From: Caldilineaceae bacterium
GTDB lineage: Bacteria > Chloroflexota > Anaerolineae > Caldilineales > Caldilineaceae
Direction: 5' to 3'
DNA length: 64,000 nt
Assembly: GCA_020634755.1 (NCBI GenBank)
Contig: JACKBC010000038.1
Location: 1-64,000, forward strand
The position numbers were made by a program, and so were the translations under genes. A model generated the notes under the pieces. It saw nothing but the letters and a program-made list of their open reading frames with translations. It had not been told where the DNA came from and made no database searches. Below, piece after piece: positions 42,429-51,261 of this stretch (position 1 is its first letter; every line of letters starts with the position of its first letter).

Positions 42429-45023
42429 TCACCGCTCTTCCCACTTGACCGCATCCCACGCCACCAGCCGCGACTGATCCGGCTCAAAGGTCACGTCGGC
42501 CAGCGACACATAGTCGCGCTCGCCGCCGCTAAAGTTGAACGTGCCTAATGATACCCAGCGATTGCTGTTGGCCGCCTGGTCCACCAGACGCAGCGTCAGC
42601 CCGCCGCTGTGCGATACCCAATAGCGGGCGCGCTCGGTGGTGCTGAAGCGCTCTGGAATGTATACAAAGACCTCATAGCGCCCCGGTTGTAGTTTGGGGT
42701 TCCAGCGGCCCCAGTTATAGTCGGCCAGGGCCCGCTCGCTGTTGAGCGACCAAGTCAGGCTGCCGTTTGTGCCTTCGGTCTCAGTGCGCCAGCCATCTTC
42801 GGCGCCGCCGCGCGTAAAGCCGCTGTCGGCGTCGTCCACAATTACCGCATTAGCCGGGAGCGTGCCGGTCGGCATGGGCAAAGGCCCTGTCGCGCCATTG
42901 CCTTCTACAAACTTCAGGCTGTCGGCCATGTGGCGAACATAGGGCTGGCTGGTGTATAGCACAAAGAATTCATAGGTGGTGCTGCTGACCTGGCGCGGTT
43001 TGGGGTATCGAACCACCAATGCCGACTGTTGACGCAGTTCGCTGGATTGATTGGTGCTGGGCAAAATCAGGCGGGCGTCCTGGCCAGCGACGGTCATGGG
43101 GATGACCTGCGGATTGACGCCGTAGGGGCGCAATGGATGGTTAATTTCACTGTCGGCAAAATCATCCAGCGTGGCGCCGCTGCTGGCATTGAGCACAAAG
43201 AAGCCATTGCTTCCGCTGTACCGTTCGGCATCATCTGGGCTGGGTTGCCAGGATGCCGGATATTCAAATTCTACACCGAAACGGGAGCTGCGGAATGTTT
43301 TCCAATCGGTTTCGACCGGCTCGATACCACCCACCAGCGTCCAGGCCAGGCGAGCCGCGGCTTCACCATTGCCCTCATAATATTCCATGCGCAGGCGGGT
43401 TGGGCTTTCGCTAATTTCCACTTCGGCCGTATAGGTGCGCAACGGCTGATCGCGCCAGCCGTCAATGACCAGCCGGTCGTTGACAAAGAGCCGTCCGCCG
43501 TCATCCACGCTCATGGAAAAGCGATAGCGTCCGGGGGCCAAGTCCAGGCTGCGCGTCCAGCGTGCGGAAAAATTGTCGCGGCCAATGCCCAGGCCGGGCG
43601 CATCATAGCCCCAATCGAAGTCAATGGCGCGCTCGTCCAGCACGGCTTCCGGATCGCCGCTGAGGTCACGGTTGTTGAAGTATTGGCCGCGCCAGCTGCC
43701 GCCGCTTTGGCCGGACAGCTGCACCCAATCAAGCTGGGCAATGGCGTGATCGCCGGCATCAAAATAGGTCATGACCACATTGACCGACCCACCCGGTAAG
43801 TAGATTTCGCCAGTATTCGTGGTGCGCGGCTGCTGTCGCCAGTTGTCAATCAGCAGCCGATCATCAATAGCCAGCCGCACGCCATCATCCGCCGTGGTGG
43901 TAAAGCGGTAATTCCCCGCTGGTAAATTGAGCCGCTGCGTCCAGCGTACGGAAAAGTTGTCCACGTTGACCGTGCCCGGTTCAGGTGAGCCGCGACCCCA
44001 ATCAAAATTAATGGCGGCATCGTTGCGCACCAGCACCGGGTCGCCGCTGAGATCGCGGTTATTGTAATATTCAGCCCGCCAGCCAATGTTGGGCTGTGGC
44101 GGTGCTTGGGCCGCGGGACGCCAATCCCACCCCAGAATGGCGTAAGCGCCCAGCGTGCGCTCGTAATATTCCATCTGAATGGTGACTGGACCACCGGCCA
44201 GCGTAATGTCGCCCGTATAGGTGGCAATGTGCTGATCGCTCCAGGCATCAATAACCGTTTGGCCGTTGACAAAGAGCCGCCCGCCGTCGTCCACCGTCAT
44301 GGAAAAACGGTAATCACCCGCCGGCAGCTCCATCACGCGCGTCCAGCGCGCCGAAAACCCATCGGCCAAAATGCCCAGCCCAGGCGAATCGGCGCCCCAC
44401 TGAAAGTTGATTTCGGCGTCATACCGCACCAGATCGGGCGTACCGCTGAGCGATTGGTTATTGTAATATTCGCCGCGCCAGCCCGTTGTGGGTTGCGCAG
44501 GCAAATCGGGCGAAGCCGTGGCCAGCGTCCACCCCACTTGGGCAATGGCCGTGCCGCTCTGTTCAAAATATTCCACCTGAATCAGATGATTGCCAAAGCC
44601 CAGCTCTTTTTCCGCCGCATAGGTAGCAACAGCCTGCACGCGCCACTGGTCAATAATCAGATCGCCATCGACCCATAGCCGAATGCCATCGTCTGCCGTG
44701 GCCGTAAAGCGATACGTGCCGGGCGTCACGTCAATGTAGCGCGTCCAGCGCGCCGAGAAGCCATCCACATTCACCAGCGCATGGGGGGAACTGGTGGACC
44801 AATTGTTGCTGAGCGAGGTCTCTTGGCGCGTCAGCACCGGGTCCCCTGCGAGATCGGTGTTGTTCCAATACGCAGCTTGCCAGCTGGCATCGGTTTGAGC
44901 GGGCAGCACCTCTTGGGCATAGAGGCCACTGCTGGTTGCGGCAAAGAAGAAAGCGAACATGACCCCCAAAACGAGATAAGCCGTTGCATATGCCGTTCTA
45001 ATACCAATGAGTTTTTTAAGCAT
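42429..45023 (-). CDS. Exported protein with four PA14 domains
   Basis: 864 residues. The N-terminal helix ends LYAQ, a signal peptide. Four PA14-type carbohydrate-binding domains follow (about 45-165, 180-303, 318-431, 443-563). Each has WRGEYYNN-type starts, FSARWTR, YRFSMTVDDGGRLFV and MEYYE. Then a ~140-residue domain with EYPASWQPSP resembling PsbP-like/'SLH-free' lipoprotein domains, and a C-terminal ~135-residue golvesin-like beta domain (VDDADSGFTRGG, LQPGRYEVFVYIPE). It probably binds glycans at the cell surface. The four PA14 copies are close to each other, suggesting internal duplication. It has its own terminator. Confidence 0.88.
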   Translation of the reverse strand: MLKKLIGIRTAYATAYLVLGVMFAFFFAATSSGLYAQEVLPAQTDASWQAAYWNNTDLAGDPVLTRQETSLSNNWSTSSPHALVNVDGFSARWTRYIDVTPGTYRFTATADDGIRLWVDGDLIIDQWRVQAVATYAAEKELGFGNHLIQVEYFEQSGTAIAQVGWTLATASPDLPAQPTTGWRGEYYNNQSLSGTPDLVRYDAEINFQWGADSPGLGILADGFSARWTRVMELPAGDYRFSMTVDDGGRLFVNGQTVIDAWSDQHIATYTGDITLAGGPVTIQMEYYERTLGAYAILGWDWRPAAQAPPQPNIGWRAEYYNNRDLSGDPVLVRNDAAINFDWGRGSPEPGTVNVDNFSVRWTQRLNLPAGNYRFTTTADDGVRLAIDDRLLIDNWRQQPRTTNTGEIYLPGGSVNVVMTYFDAGDHAIAQLDWVQLSGQSGGSWRGQYFNNRDLSGDPEAVLDERAIDFDWGYDAPGLGIGRDNFSARWTRSLDLAPGRYRFSMSVDDGGRLFVNDRLVIDGWRDQPLRTYTAEVEISESPTRLRMEYYEGNGEAAARLAWTLVGGIEPVETDWKTFRSSRFGVEFEYPASWQPSPDDAERYSGSNGFFVLNASSGATLDDFADSEINHPLRPYGVNPQVIPMTVAGQDARLILPSTNQSSELRQQSALVVRYPKPRQVSSTTYEFFVLYTSQPYVRHMADSLKFVEGNGATGPLPMPTGTLPANAVIVDDADSGFTRGGAEDGWRTETEGTNGSLTWSLNSERALADYNWGRWNPKLQPGRYEVFVYIPERFSTTERARYWVSHSGGLTLRLVDQAANSNRWVSLGTFNFSGGERDYVSLADVTFEPDQSRLVAWDAVKWEER

Positions 45024-45129
45024 GCTCGATTCCTTGTTTCGATTTGCCGACTGCTATATTCGGATTCATCCTACCCGTCACTCGCGGTTCGTATAATCAT
45101 ACCACGGAACTTTTATGCAGACTGGTCAG

Positions 45130-46698
45130 CTATGAGCTGGAAACCGCTTGTACCAACTCGCGCGCTAGCTGTGTGGGGGTGCGGCGCAGCATGAGCAGGC
45201 TTATGATCACATAAACCACGAGTCCTACGCCGCCGCCCAATAGCAGAATGAGCAATGGGTGTAACTGGGCCGCACTGCTCCAGTTCACAACGGGCGCGAT
45301 GGCGCCGCACATAAGCAAGCTGGCCGCGGCTACGCGCGCCAACGCTTGCCCCATTCGACGTTGGCCGATGCCGCCCCAGCGCCGTCGCAGAATAAACAGC
45401 AGCACAAGCACTTCCACCGTAACGGCCAGGGAATTGGCCAGCGCCAGCCCGCCGTGACCCAGCGGCCCCATGAGCGCAATACCCAGCAAGACGTTGAGCA
45501 ACCCCATGCTGGCCGCCACGATCAGCGGCGTGATGGTGTCCTGCTGGGCAAAGAAAACGCGGGCTGCCACCTCTAAACAGACATGGCCCACCAGCCCCAG
45601 CGCATAATATACGAGCGCTGCGTAGACGGCCTCGGTGGCCGCTACATCAAACGCCCCGCGCTGATATACAAGCTGCACCAACGGACGACCCAGCAAAATC
45701 AGCCCACATGCCGCCGGCACGGTCAAAAAGAGCAGGCCAGAGAGCGATTCGCTCAGCGTACGACGCAGTTGGGCTAGGTTCTGTTGGGCTGCCTGTTCGG
45801 CCAGGGTTGGAAAGACAACCAGACCAAAGGCCGTGCCGATAATCGTCTCCGGCAGCTGCATAAATTCCCAGCCCCACTCCAATGCGCTGACGCTCCCCGT
45901 GCCTAAGCGAGAAGCCAAGTTGGCGCTGGCCAGTAGCGTCAAGTGAAAGACGCCCAGATCCAGCACCCGCGGTCCCATGAGCCAGAGCACCCTATGTACG
46001 GAGCGGCGGTTGAGGTCCAGCACCGGCTGCCAGCGGAAACCATAATGCAGCAGCATGGGAATCTTAACCAGCAGATGCAGCCCCGCGCCGAGTACCGCGC
46101 CCCAGGCCAATCCGGCCGTTCCCCACTGCGGAACCAACCACAGCGCACCCGCCATAATGCCCAGCGGATAGAGTACGGGCGCCAGGGCCGGCAGCAAAAA
46201 ATGCTTAAAGCTGTGCAGCACGCTGCTCTGGACTGCGCTGATGCCAAAAAAGATGGTGGACAGCAGCACAATGCGCATGAGCTGGGCCGTCTCGGCCTGC
46301 TGCGCAGCGTCAAAGCCGGGCGCAATCAGCGTGCGCACCAGCCAAGGTGCGCTGAGCGCGGCCAGCCCCGCCAATATGCTCACTGCAATCACAACCAGAT
46401 TGGTGATGGCGCTAGCCAAACGCCAAACAGCGGCGCGGTCATCCTGCGCCACAAATTCAGCCAGCACCGGAATAAACGCCGTGGCCAGTGCACCGCCGGC
46501 CACAATGGTAAAGAGCAGATCGGGCAGCTTGAAAGCGGCATAAAAGGCGTCCAACTCGGCGCCAATGCCAAACTGCTGCGCAATAACCATGTTGCGCAGC
46601 AGCCCCATCCCCGCCGCCAATGCAAATGAACCGGCGACCATCAGTGTATTCAAAATTAACCCGCGGCGTACAGCAACGGGGGAACTGTTTTCAGACAA
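45130..46698 (-). CDS. murJ: Lipid II flippase MurJ
   Basis: 522 residues with about 14 membrane helices, the MOP-superfamily layout. MurJ moves lipid II to the outer face of the membrane for peptidoglycan synthesis. Visible: GLLRNMVIAQQFGIGAELDA, FYAAFKLPDLLFTIVAGGAL, FIPVLAEFV, and LVQLVYQRGAFD. The Arg/Asp/Arg residues of the central cavity cannot be placed exactly by eye. The start appears to be TTG at 46698, with GAGAT upstream. Chloroflexota with thin or unusual walls may also use MurJ-like proteins for other lipid-linked glycans. Confidence 0.93.
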   Translation of the reverse strand: MSENSSPVAVRRGLILNTLMVAGSFALAAGMGLLRNMVIAQQFGIGAELDAFYAAFKLPDLLFTIVAGGALATAFIPVLAEFVAQDDRAAVWRLASAITNLVVIAVSILAGLAALSAPWLVRTLIAPGFDAAQQAETAQLMRIVLLSTIFFGISAVQSSVLHSFKHFLLPALAPVLYPLGIMAGALWLVPQWGTAGLAWGAVLGAGLHLLVKIPMLLHYGFRWQPVLDLNRRSVHRVLWLMGPRVLDLGVFHLTLLASANLASRLGTGSVSALEWGWEFMQLPETIIGTAFGLVVFPTLAEQAAQQNLAQLRRTLSESLSGLLFLTVPAACGLILLGRPLVQLVYQRGAFDVAATEAVYAALVYYALGLVGHVCLEVAARVFFAQQDTITPLIVAASMGLLNVLLGIALMGPLGHGGLALANSLAVTVEVLVLLFILRRRWGGIGQRRMGQALARVAAASLLMCGAIAPVVNWSSAAQLHPLLILLLGGGVGLVVYVIISLLMLRRTPTQLARELVQAVSSS

Positions 46699-46857
46699 GC
46701 GGAGATCTCATTTCAATGGCCATGCGGGCCGCGGATTGGATGGATTTTAGGTGATATATGGACCCACAGCTTTCGGCGATGGCCGCAGATTTTTGGGCGT
46801 GGCAGGCGGTATAAATCTTTCAAATCTGTAAAATCTGTGTTCCATTTTGCTATCTTT

Positions 46858-48198
46858 TCACGGATTCGCCGCCAGCAGCTCCGCGGCTTCGGCAAAATCG
46901 GGGTTCAGCTCAATGGCTTGCTGCCAGGCGCGCCGGGCGGCGTCCATGTCTCCCAGCGCGGCTAGCCCGCGCCCGCGCCAGTAATAAATTTCTTCAATGC
47001 TTTTGGTAGTGGCAATGGTGGCATCGGCCAGCGCCACTACTTCCTGTGCGCGCCCCGTTTGCAGATACGCCTCAAACGCGCCAAATTGATACCAGAACAT
47101 GCGCCAGGGCAGGCCGAGCTGGCGAGCCTGATCATACGCCGCGGCAGACTGCGCATAGTCACCCAGCGCCAGCCAGCTTGAGCCCAAGTTGAACCAGGCA
47201 AAAGCGTCTTGGCTGTTGGCGGCGATTTCGGTCGCGGCCTGTTGACGCGACTGTTGCCACATGATGGCCGGCTCTAGCGCGTCGCCCACAATGCTCTGCA
47301 CAAGCGCGGCCTGCTCGGGTTTATAGATCAGTAAATGCGTGCGGTTGAAGACGCGCCACAGCGCCTCGGTTTCGGCATAGGGCAGGCGAATGCCGCGATA
47401 GGGCGCGTTGGGGTCAGCATTGATCAGGCCGTGCGTATCATACGAATCAAAAGCGATCCAGTGCTGATCGGCATCGCTGTAGCCGGTCAGCAGCCGGTAG
47501 TGGCCCATGCCGTCGTTGGGTTCCGGCTCATGCCACGTCTCAATCAAAACCGGAATACCATTGCTGAGCAGCAACTTCATAAGCTCGGCGCTGCCGTTGA
47601 CGCGCTGCTGCGCCATGTAACCCTGGCTGGCGGCAAACTCGACCAGCTCTTCAGGATTGACGTTCTTGTCATCTTCATATTGACGCAGCACGGCGCCAAT
47701 AGCCGCTTGGTCCAACGTGCTGCCAAAATAGCTCAAATTCATGGCCAACGTGGCCGGACCGCAGTTGTTCCAAGTCTGCCACTCGTGGCTAAAACCGGTC
47801 AACTCGACGGAGGGCGCCGCTGGTTGATGCAGGGGCGCTGGCGTGGTCGTGGGCGCTGGCGTGGCGGTCTGCGGCGCAGCTACGGTTTCGACGGGGGCAG
47901 TTATCTCAACCGTGGCGAACGCAACCGAGCCGTTGGCGGTGGCCATGGCGGCCTTTGCCGGTTGCGCCCCCGCAATGGCTTGCGTTGACGTCTGCGTTGC
48001 ATTGCCAGCACCGATGGATAGAGGGAGCGGCGTGGGCGCAAATTCCGGGTGTGGTTGATGCGCCGCCCATTCGGCTTGCGCCCGCCGCAGCACGCCTTCC
48101 GGCCCGCCATAGCGCCAGCAGCCCGCCACAATGAGCAACGAGCTCGTTACCGTGGCCAGGACAAAAGCAATGGATGCTGGGATGAAGATAAACTTCAT
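46858..48198 (-). CDS. Anchored C39-like peptidase domain with TPR repeats
   Basis: 446 residues from ATG 48198, preceded by GGAG. An N-terminal helix, a ~90-residue Ala/Thr/Pro linker, then a papain-like C39_2 domain (~140-295): catalytic Cys in NNCGPATLAM, His in GMGHYRLLTGY and Asp in IAFDSYDT. The last ~140 residues are TPRs (AFAWFNLGSSWLALGDYAQS, AARRAWQQAIELNPDFAEAA). The active-site set is complete, so a peptidase acting outside the membrane is likely; C39 domains elsewhere cut leader peptides, but nothing here shows a leader-bearing substrate. Confidence 0.85.
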   Translation of the reverse strand: MKFIFIPASIAFVLATVTSSLLIVAGCWRYGGPEGVLRRAQAEWAAHQPHPEFAPTPLPLSIGAGNATQTSTQAIAGAQPAKAAMATANGSVAFATVEITAPVETVAAPQTATPAPTTTPAPLHQPAAPSVELTGFSHEWQTWNNCGPATLAMNLSYFGSTLDQAAIGAVLRQYEDDKNVNPEELVEFAASQGYMAQQRVNGSAELMKLLLSNGIPVLIETWHEPEPNDGMGHYRLLTGYSDADQHWIAFDSYDTHGLINADPNAPYRGIRLPYAETEALWRVFNRTHLLIYKPEQAALVQSIVGDALEPAIMWQQSRQQAATEIAANSQDAFAWFNLGSSWLALGDYAQSAAAYDQARQLGLPWRMFWYQFGAFEAYLQTGRAQEVVALADATIATTKSIEEIYYWRGRGLAALGDMDAARRAWQQAIELNPDFAEAAELLAANP

Positions 48199-48221
48199 GG
48201 GGGAACTCCAAAACATGAACT

Positions 48222-48472
48222 TAGGACGTACGCAAGTCTAGATAAAAAATTACCCGGTCAGCTAAGTGAGGGGTGTGCATAATTCGATACTCGAGTGCAA
48301 CAGGTCTCGTAAACCCGCGTGCGACGCACTGGCCGCCACAGGCACTGTTTTCCGTCTATTTTGCGGGCCAGTGCGACGCACGCTAGTCGCCTCTACTCGA
48401 ATGAAACACTTATGCACACCCCTCAGCTACGTTGTGCTCTCCTGGCAGTCCACTGGCGCTGCGTAAGTCGTG
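48222..48472. repeat. ACTTACGCA-type element interrupted by a MITE
   Basis: 48222-48264 (taggacgtacgcaagtctag ... cggtcagcta) and 48426-48472 (gctacgttgtgctctcctgg ... gcgtaagtcg) are the two halves of an element whose uninterrupted form lies at 59929-60012. The gap between them is exactly the TGAGGGG-type MITE copy 2. Confidence 0.75.
48267..48425. repeat. TGAGGGG-type MITE-like element, copy 2
   Basis: 159 bp with ends TGAGGGGTGTGCATAATTC and TATGCACACCCCTCA in inverse orientation and a long inner stem (GTGCGACGCACTGGCC with GGCCAGTGCGACGCAC, one mismatch). AGCTA occurs on both sides (48260-48264, 48425-48429), containing the TA expected for IS630/Tc1-type insertion. The best preserved copy. 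Confidence 0.78.
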
Positions 48473-48696
48473 GAACTGTATACAGGGACAATTCAGGATG
48501 CCGGTTGCATAATACCATGTTGCATAATACCATAATGTGAAACGCTGATCGAGAGAGCCAGGTTCCTGTTATGAAGCAACAGCGCCTTATGCCAATCTGA
48601 GTACAATCGGAATGGGCCTTACAGTTTAGATTGCCTATCCGTGATACAGTTATTCGGTACAAGATGTAGTAAGTTCTAACACGACTAATGTAAATC

Positions 48697-48738
48697 AGCC
48701 GCTTGAACTTCAGAGTCAAGCGGCTTTATAATTTTTTT
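48697..48738 (+). terminator. T-tailed hairpin upstream of the cold-shock gene
   Basis: AGCCGCTTGA (48697-48706) pairs perfectly with TCAAGCGGCT (48716-48725) and is followed by TTATAATTTTTTT. It lies 67 bp before the cold-shock gene on the same strand, with no gene upstream on that strand for hundreds of bases. It may end a small RNA, or be a leader attenuator. Confidence 0.7.
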
Positions 48739-48804
48739 GTTGGGAAAGACTTCGTTTTGTAATCTACAATTTATTAAATTTCACCAGGAAAAGGAGTTTT
48801 CCCA

Positions 48805-49017
48805 ATGAACAATCGCGAAAAAGGAACCGTCAAGTGGTTCGATGACATTAAAGGCTTTGGTTTTATCGCCCCTGAATCTGGCAGCAAGGACGTTTTTGTC
48901 CATCAGTCTGCCATTCTGTCGGCCGGTTTCCGCAGCCTGAGCGAAGGCGACCGCGTCGAGTTTAACATCGAGCAAGGCCCCAAAGGTCCAGCCGCCGCCA
49001 GCGTGCAAAAGATCTAA
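48805..49017 (+). CDS. csp: Cold-shock domain protein (CspA family)
   Basis: 70 residues, a complete cold-shock domain. RNP1 is KGFGFIAPE and RNP2 is DVFVHQS, the aromatic surfaces that bind single-stranded RNA and DNA. The N-terminal GTVKWFDDIKGF and C-terminal GPKGPAAASVQ match the family. These proteins melt RNA structure and act as chaperones at low temperature or in growth transitions. AAAAGGAG precedes the ATG. A strong hairpin follows the gene, and another T-tailed hairpin precedes it, which may bear on regulation. Confidence 0.96.
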   Translation: MNNREKGTVKWFDDIKGFGFIAPESGSKDVFVHQSAILSAGFRSLSEGDRVEFNIEQGPKGPAAASVQKI

Positions 49018-49072
49018 GCTGCTCGGCATTGCCGAGCGCCGCTGCCCAATCAGCGCGCCAATTTTGGTTTAA

Positions 49073-49117
49073 AATAAAAAGAGGGGAAGACGAAATGCGT
49101 CTTCCCCTCTTTTTATT
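49073..49117. terminator. Bidirectional intrinsic terminator
   Basis: AATAAAAAGAGGGGAAGACG (49073-49092) and its exact inverse (49098-49117) enclose a 5-nt loop. The AT ends supply a T-run in both directions, so it can stop both the cold-shock gene and the convergent CHAT-like gene. A smaller hairpin (GCTCGGCATTGCCGAGC, 49021-49037) lies closer to the cold-shock stop. Confidence 0.85.
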
Positions 49118-49190
49118 GGGCCAACAGATGCAAGCGCGGTGCCATGCTTGCGCCAAAATGCTTTAGATACATTGGCGGGCCGCAAAATGA

Positions 49191-50381
49191 TCAGATCATA
49201 TAGCGCAGCCGCAAATCATCTACTGGACCGGTTAGGGGTTCGTCAAATGCCGGCAGCGGACCCGCGGCCGGATCGTGAAAGATTTTGCCACGCGCCGTGC
49301 GCGTAAAGTAGATGGGTGACCCCCAAGCGGCGCTGGCTTCTATATTTTGCACAGAACGCCGCGCCAGCGTTATGGCGCTATCCACATTTTCATAATTGGC
49401 AATGGCGGCATAGAATTCATCAATGAAATTGACGGCGCTGATGGGCGACGACTCGGCGGAAAAGGTGACGGCTGCTGGGACGCCGCGTTGCAAAATGCTC
49501 TGGGCGGCATTGATAAACGGGTTGCGCGCTGGGTCGTTGCGATGTTGACGCAAGTTCAGCACCGCCAGCCGTACAGAGTAATGATCGCGCAGCAGATTGC
49601 CCACATGCTGGCCGCTGACGTAGCGCCCACGCCCCATTTTATCTTCAAAAAGCAGCAGCCCGTCTTGGCTCACGGTGTTGAATGAGCCCTGGTCGAAAGC
49701 GCCAAAACCCACAAAGTGAAAAATGTGATATTTCTTTTCCCGCAACTGCCGCTGTAAACCCACCAATGTGGGGTCGCGCAGCAGCTCCACAATCAGTTTG
49801 CCCTGCAGGGCTAGGTGATCCAGCGTATCGAGCAGGCCCAGCCATTCACGCTCCAAATGCAGCTGCGGATGATTCTCTGGGCTGGCAATCATGACCAGCA
49901 CCCGCAATGGCTGCTCGACCACATAGGGTCGAATCTGGTGGCGCAGGTCAATATAGCGGACCAGCGTGGACTGGCCGGAAAGCGCTAAAAATTCATGTGT
50001 TTCGGGATTGTAGAGATACTCCCAGGGCAGATGGACCAATTCGGGTGCGTTTTTGACCATGAGCCGAATGCGCAAAGGCGTGCGATCGCGCAGCGCAATG
50101 TTCAGGCTGTTGCGTAAACAGTCGGCCACTTCCCCTGTGCAAAATGCGCGAAAAAGCTGTTCGCCATAGGTGCGGCTAGCCGTGCGCTGCTGCTCCATGC
50201 GGATCGATTCATTCTGGTGCGGTTCTTGCAAGGTGAGCCATAACGCCTGCAATTCTTCATAGGTAAAGGGAGAATGCACCACTGCCGCCGCCGAGCCAGC
50301 CGGTGAATCCTGCACAATGCTAAAGAGCCCTTCGTCGGTACGTTCGATTAAGAGATCAAAGTTTAGGTGCTGGGATTCCAT
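49191..50381 (-). CDS. CHAT-fold protein with both catalytic residues replaced
   Basis: 396 residues. The N-terminal ~150 residues match the region that precedes CHAT (caspase-HetF-associated) domains in bacterial proteins (LMVKNAPELVHLPWEYLYNP). The CHAT domain follows: LRVLVMIASPENHPQL, YHIFHFVGFGAFDQ, LLLFEDKMGRGRYVSGQHVG, RLAVLNLRQHRNDPARN, GVPAAVTFSAESSPISAVNF. In active CHAT proteases the His lies in a HFxGHG motif and the Cys in LNACxxx; here these read HFVGFG and LNLRQHR. So it is probably a pseudo-protease with a binding or scaffold role. No STAND or effector partner is adjacent; upstream is the divergent PadR regulator. Confidence 0.8.
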   Translation of the reverse strand: MESQHLNFDLLIERTDEGLFSIVQDSPAGSAAAVVHSPFTYEELQALWLTLQEPHQNESIRMEQQRTASRTYGEQLFRAFCTGEVADCLRNSLNIALRDRTPLRIRLMVKNAPELVHLPWEYLYNPETHEFLALSGQSTLVRYIDLRHQIRPYVVEQPLRVLVMIASPENHPQLHLEREWLGLLDTLDHLALQGKLIVELLRDPTLVGLQRQLREKKYHIFHFVGFGAFDQGSFNTVSQDGLLLFEDKMGRGRYVSGQHVGNLLRDHYSVRLAVLNLRQHRNDPARNPFINAAQSILQRGVPAAVTFSAESSPISAVNFIDEFYAAIANYENVDSAITLARRSVQNIEASAAWGSPIYFTRTARGKIFHDPAAGPLPAFDEPLTGPVDDLRLRYMI

Positions 50382-50553
50382 ATATACTATATCGCAATCG
50401 TAGTCGTTGTTGGTTCCGATCTATTTGGGTTAGGTCATTGTACTCCCGTGATTTTGAGACGTCAAACAGCGGTTTGTGAAGACGAGCCCGCGCGTGGATT
50501 GGCTGAACTTGTTCTAAACTGAGTTACTGGACAATGGTGAAATTTTATGGTAG

Positions 50554-50585
50554 TATATCTAAAAGATACATATCTTTTAGATATA
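50554..50585 (+). promoter_or_regulatory. Perfect palindromic operator before the PadR gene
   Basis: TATATCTAAAAGATA (50554-50568), 2-nt spacer, exact inverse at 50571-50585. It lies 11 bp before the PadR start codon, where a repressor would block transcription or initiation. PadR-family dimers bind such AT-rich dyads. Confidence 0.78.
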
Positions 50586-50596
50586 TAGCGGTTGTT

Positions 50597-51151
50597 ATGG
50601 CCAAACAGCAAAACAAAAGTCGATATGCAATATTAGGGATGTTGAGCTATGGCTCTATGTCGGGCTACGATATTCGCCATTTTTTTGAAGGTATTGCCGG
50701 TTTTTGGAGTGAAAGCTATGGGCAGATCTATCCCAATCTCAATGCGCTGGCCCAAGAAGGGTTGGTGACAAAAGTGGTGGAGGAGCGCGCCAAAGGTCCC
50801 ACGCGCCATATTTATACAATTACTGAGGAGGGACGGTGGGCGCTGCGTCAATGGCTGCAGCAGCCGGCGGAGCCCGTGAAAGAGCGCAATGAACTATTGC
50901 TCAAGCTAATTTTTGGTGCCTCGGTGAATCAGGCGGACAATGTGGCGCAGATTCAGGCCTATAAAGTGCGTATGTTGGAAATGATTGGCAGCTATCACAT
51001 TTTTGAAGCCTGGCAACAGGAGCAGAGCAACCACGACCCACACGCTGTTTTTCAGTTAATGGCGGTGCGTCACGGGCTGCGCACTTGCCAGGCAATTGTT
51101 GAGTGGTGCGATGAATGTGTGGCGCTGTTGGAGACAGAGAATAAAGGATAG
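50597..51151 (+). CDS. PadR-family transcriptional regulator
   Basis: 184 residues from the ATG at 50597; the upstream open codons lie on the palindrome. The winged helix is clear: YAILGMLSYGSMSGYDIRHF, FWSESYGQIYPNLNALAQEG and the wing HIYTITEEGRWALRQWL. The C-terminal half (about 90-184) is the PadR_C/Vir_act_alpha_C helical dimerisation domain (NELLLKLIFGASVNQADNVA). PadR proteins repress genes for stress or efflux and are released by small phenolic or drug-like ligands. The next gene downstream, a DUF6958-like protein after 110 bp, may be co-regulated. Confidence 0.92.
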   Translation: MAKQQNKSRYAILGMLSYGSMSGYDIRHFFEGIAGFWSESYGQIYPNLNALAQEGLVTKVVEERAKGPTRHIYTITEEGRWALRQWLQQPAEPVKERNELLLKLIFGASVNQADNVAQIQAYKVRMLEMIGSYHIFEAWQQEQSNHDPHAVFQLMAVRHGLRTCQAIVEWCDECVALLETENKG

Positions 51152-51182
51152 AGAATAAGTAACTGTCCAGATCCTCGAGGGC

Positions 51183-51221
51183 TGAGCCTGTCGAAGCCAG
51201 GAGTTGCCTTCGACAAGCTCA
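51183..51221. repeat. CTTCGACA-type hairpin repeat
   Basis: TGAGCCTGTCGAAG (51183-51196) and CTTCGACAAGCTCA (51208-51221) form an inverted pair. A partial relative (gcttcgacaagttcagc) occurs at 57768. It is a common style of short dispersed palindrome in this kind of genome. Confidence 0.55.
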
Positions 51222-51261
51222 GGCAACACCTAGATAGTTACGAGAATAAAAGGATAATGCC

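Noticed and set aside
48430..48700. tRNA gene in the gap before the cold-shock gene
   Set aside because: No cloverleaf and no T-loop GTTCRANNC; the only stable structure is the T-tailed hairpin.
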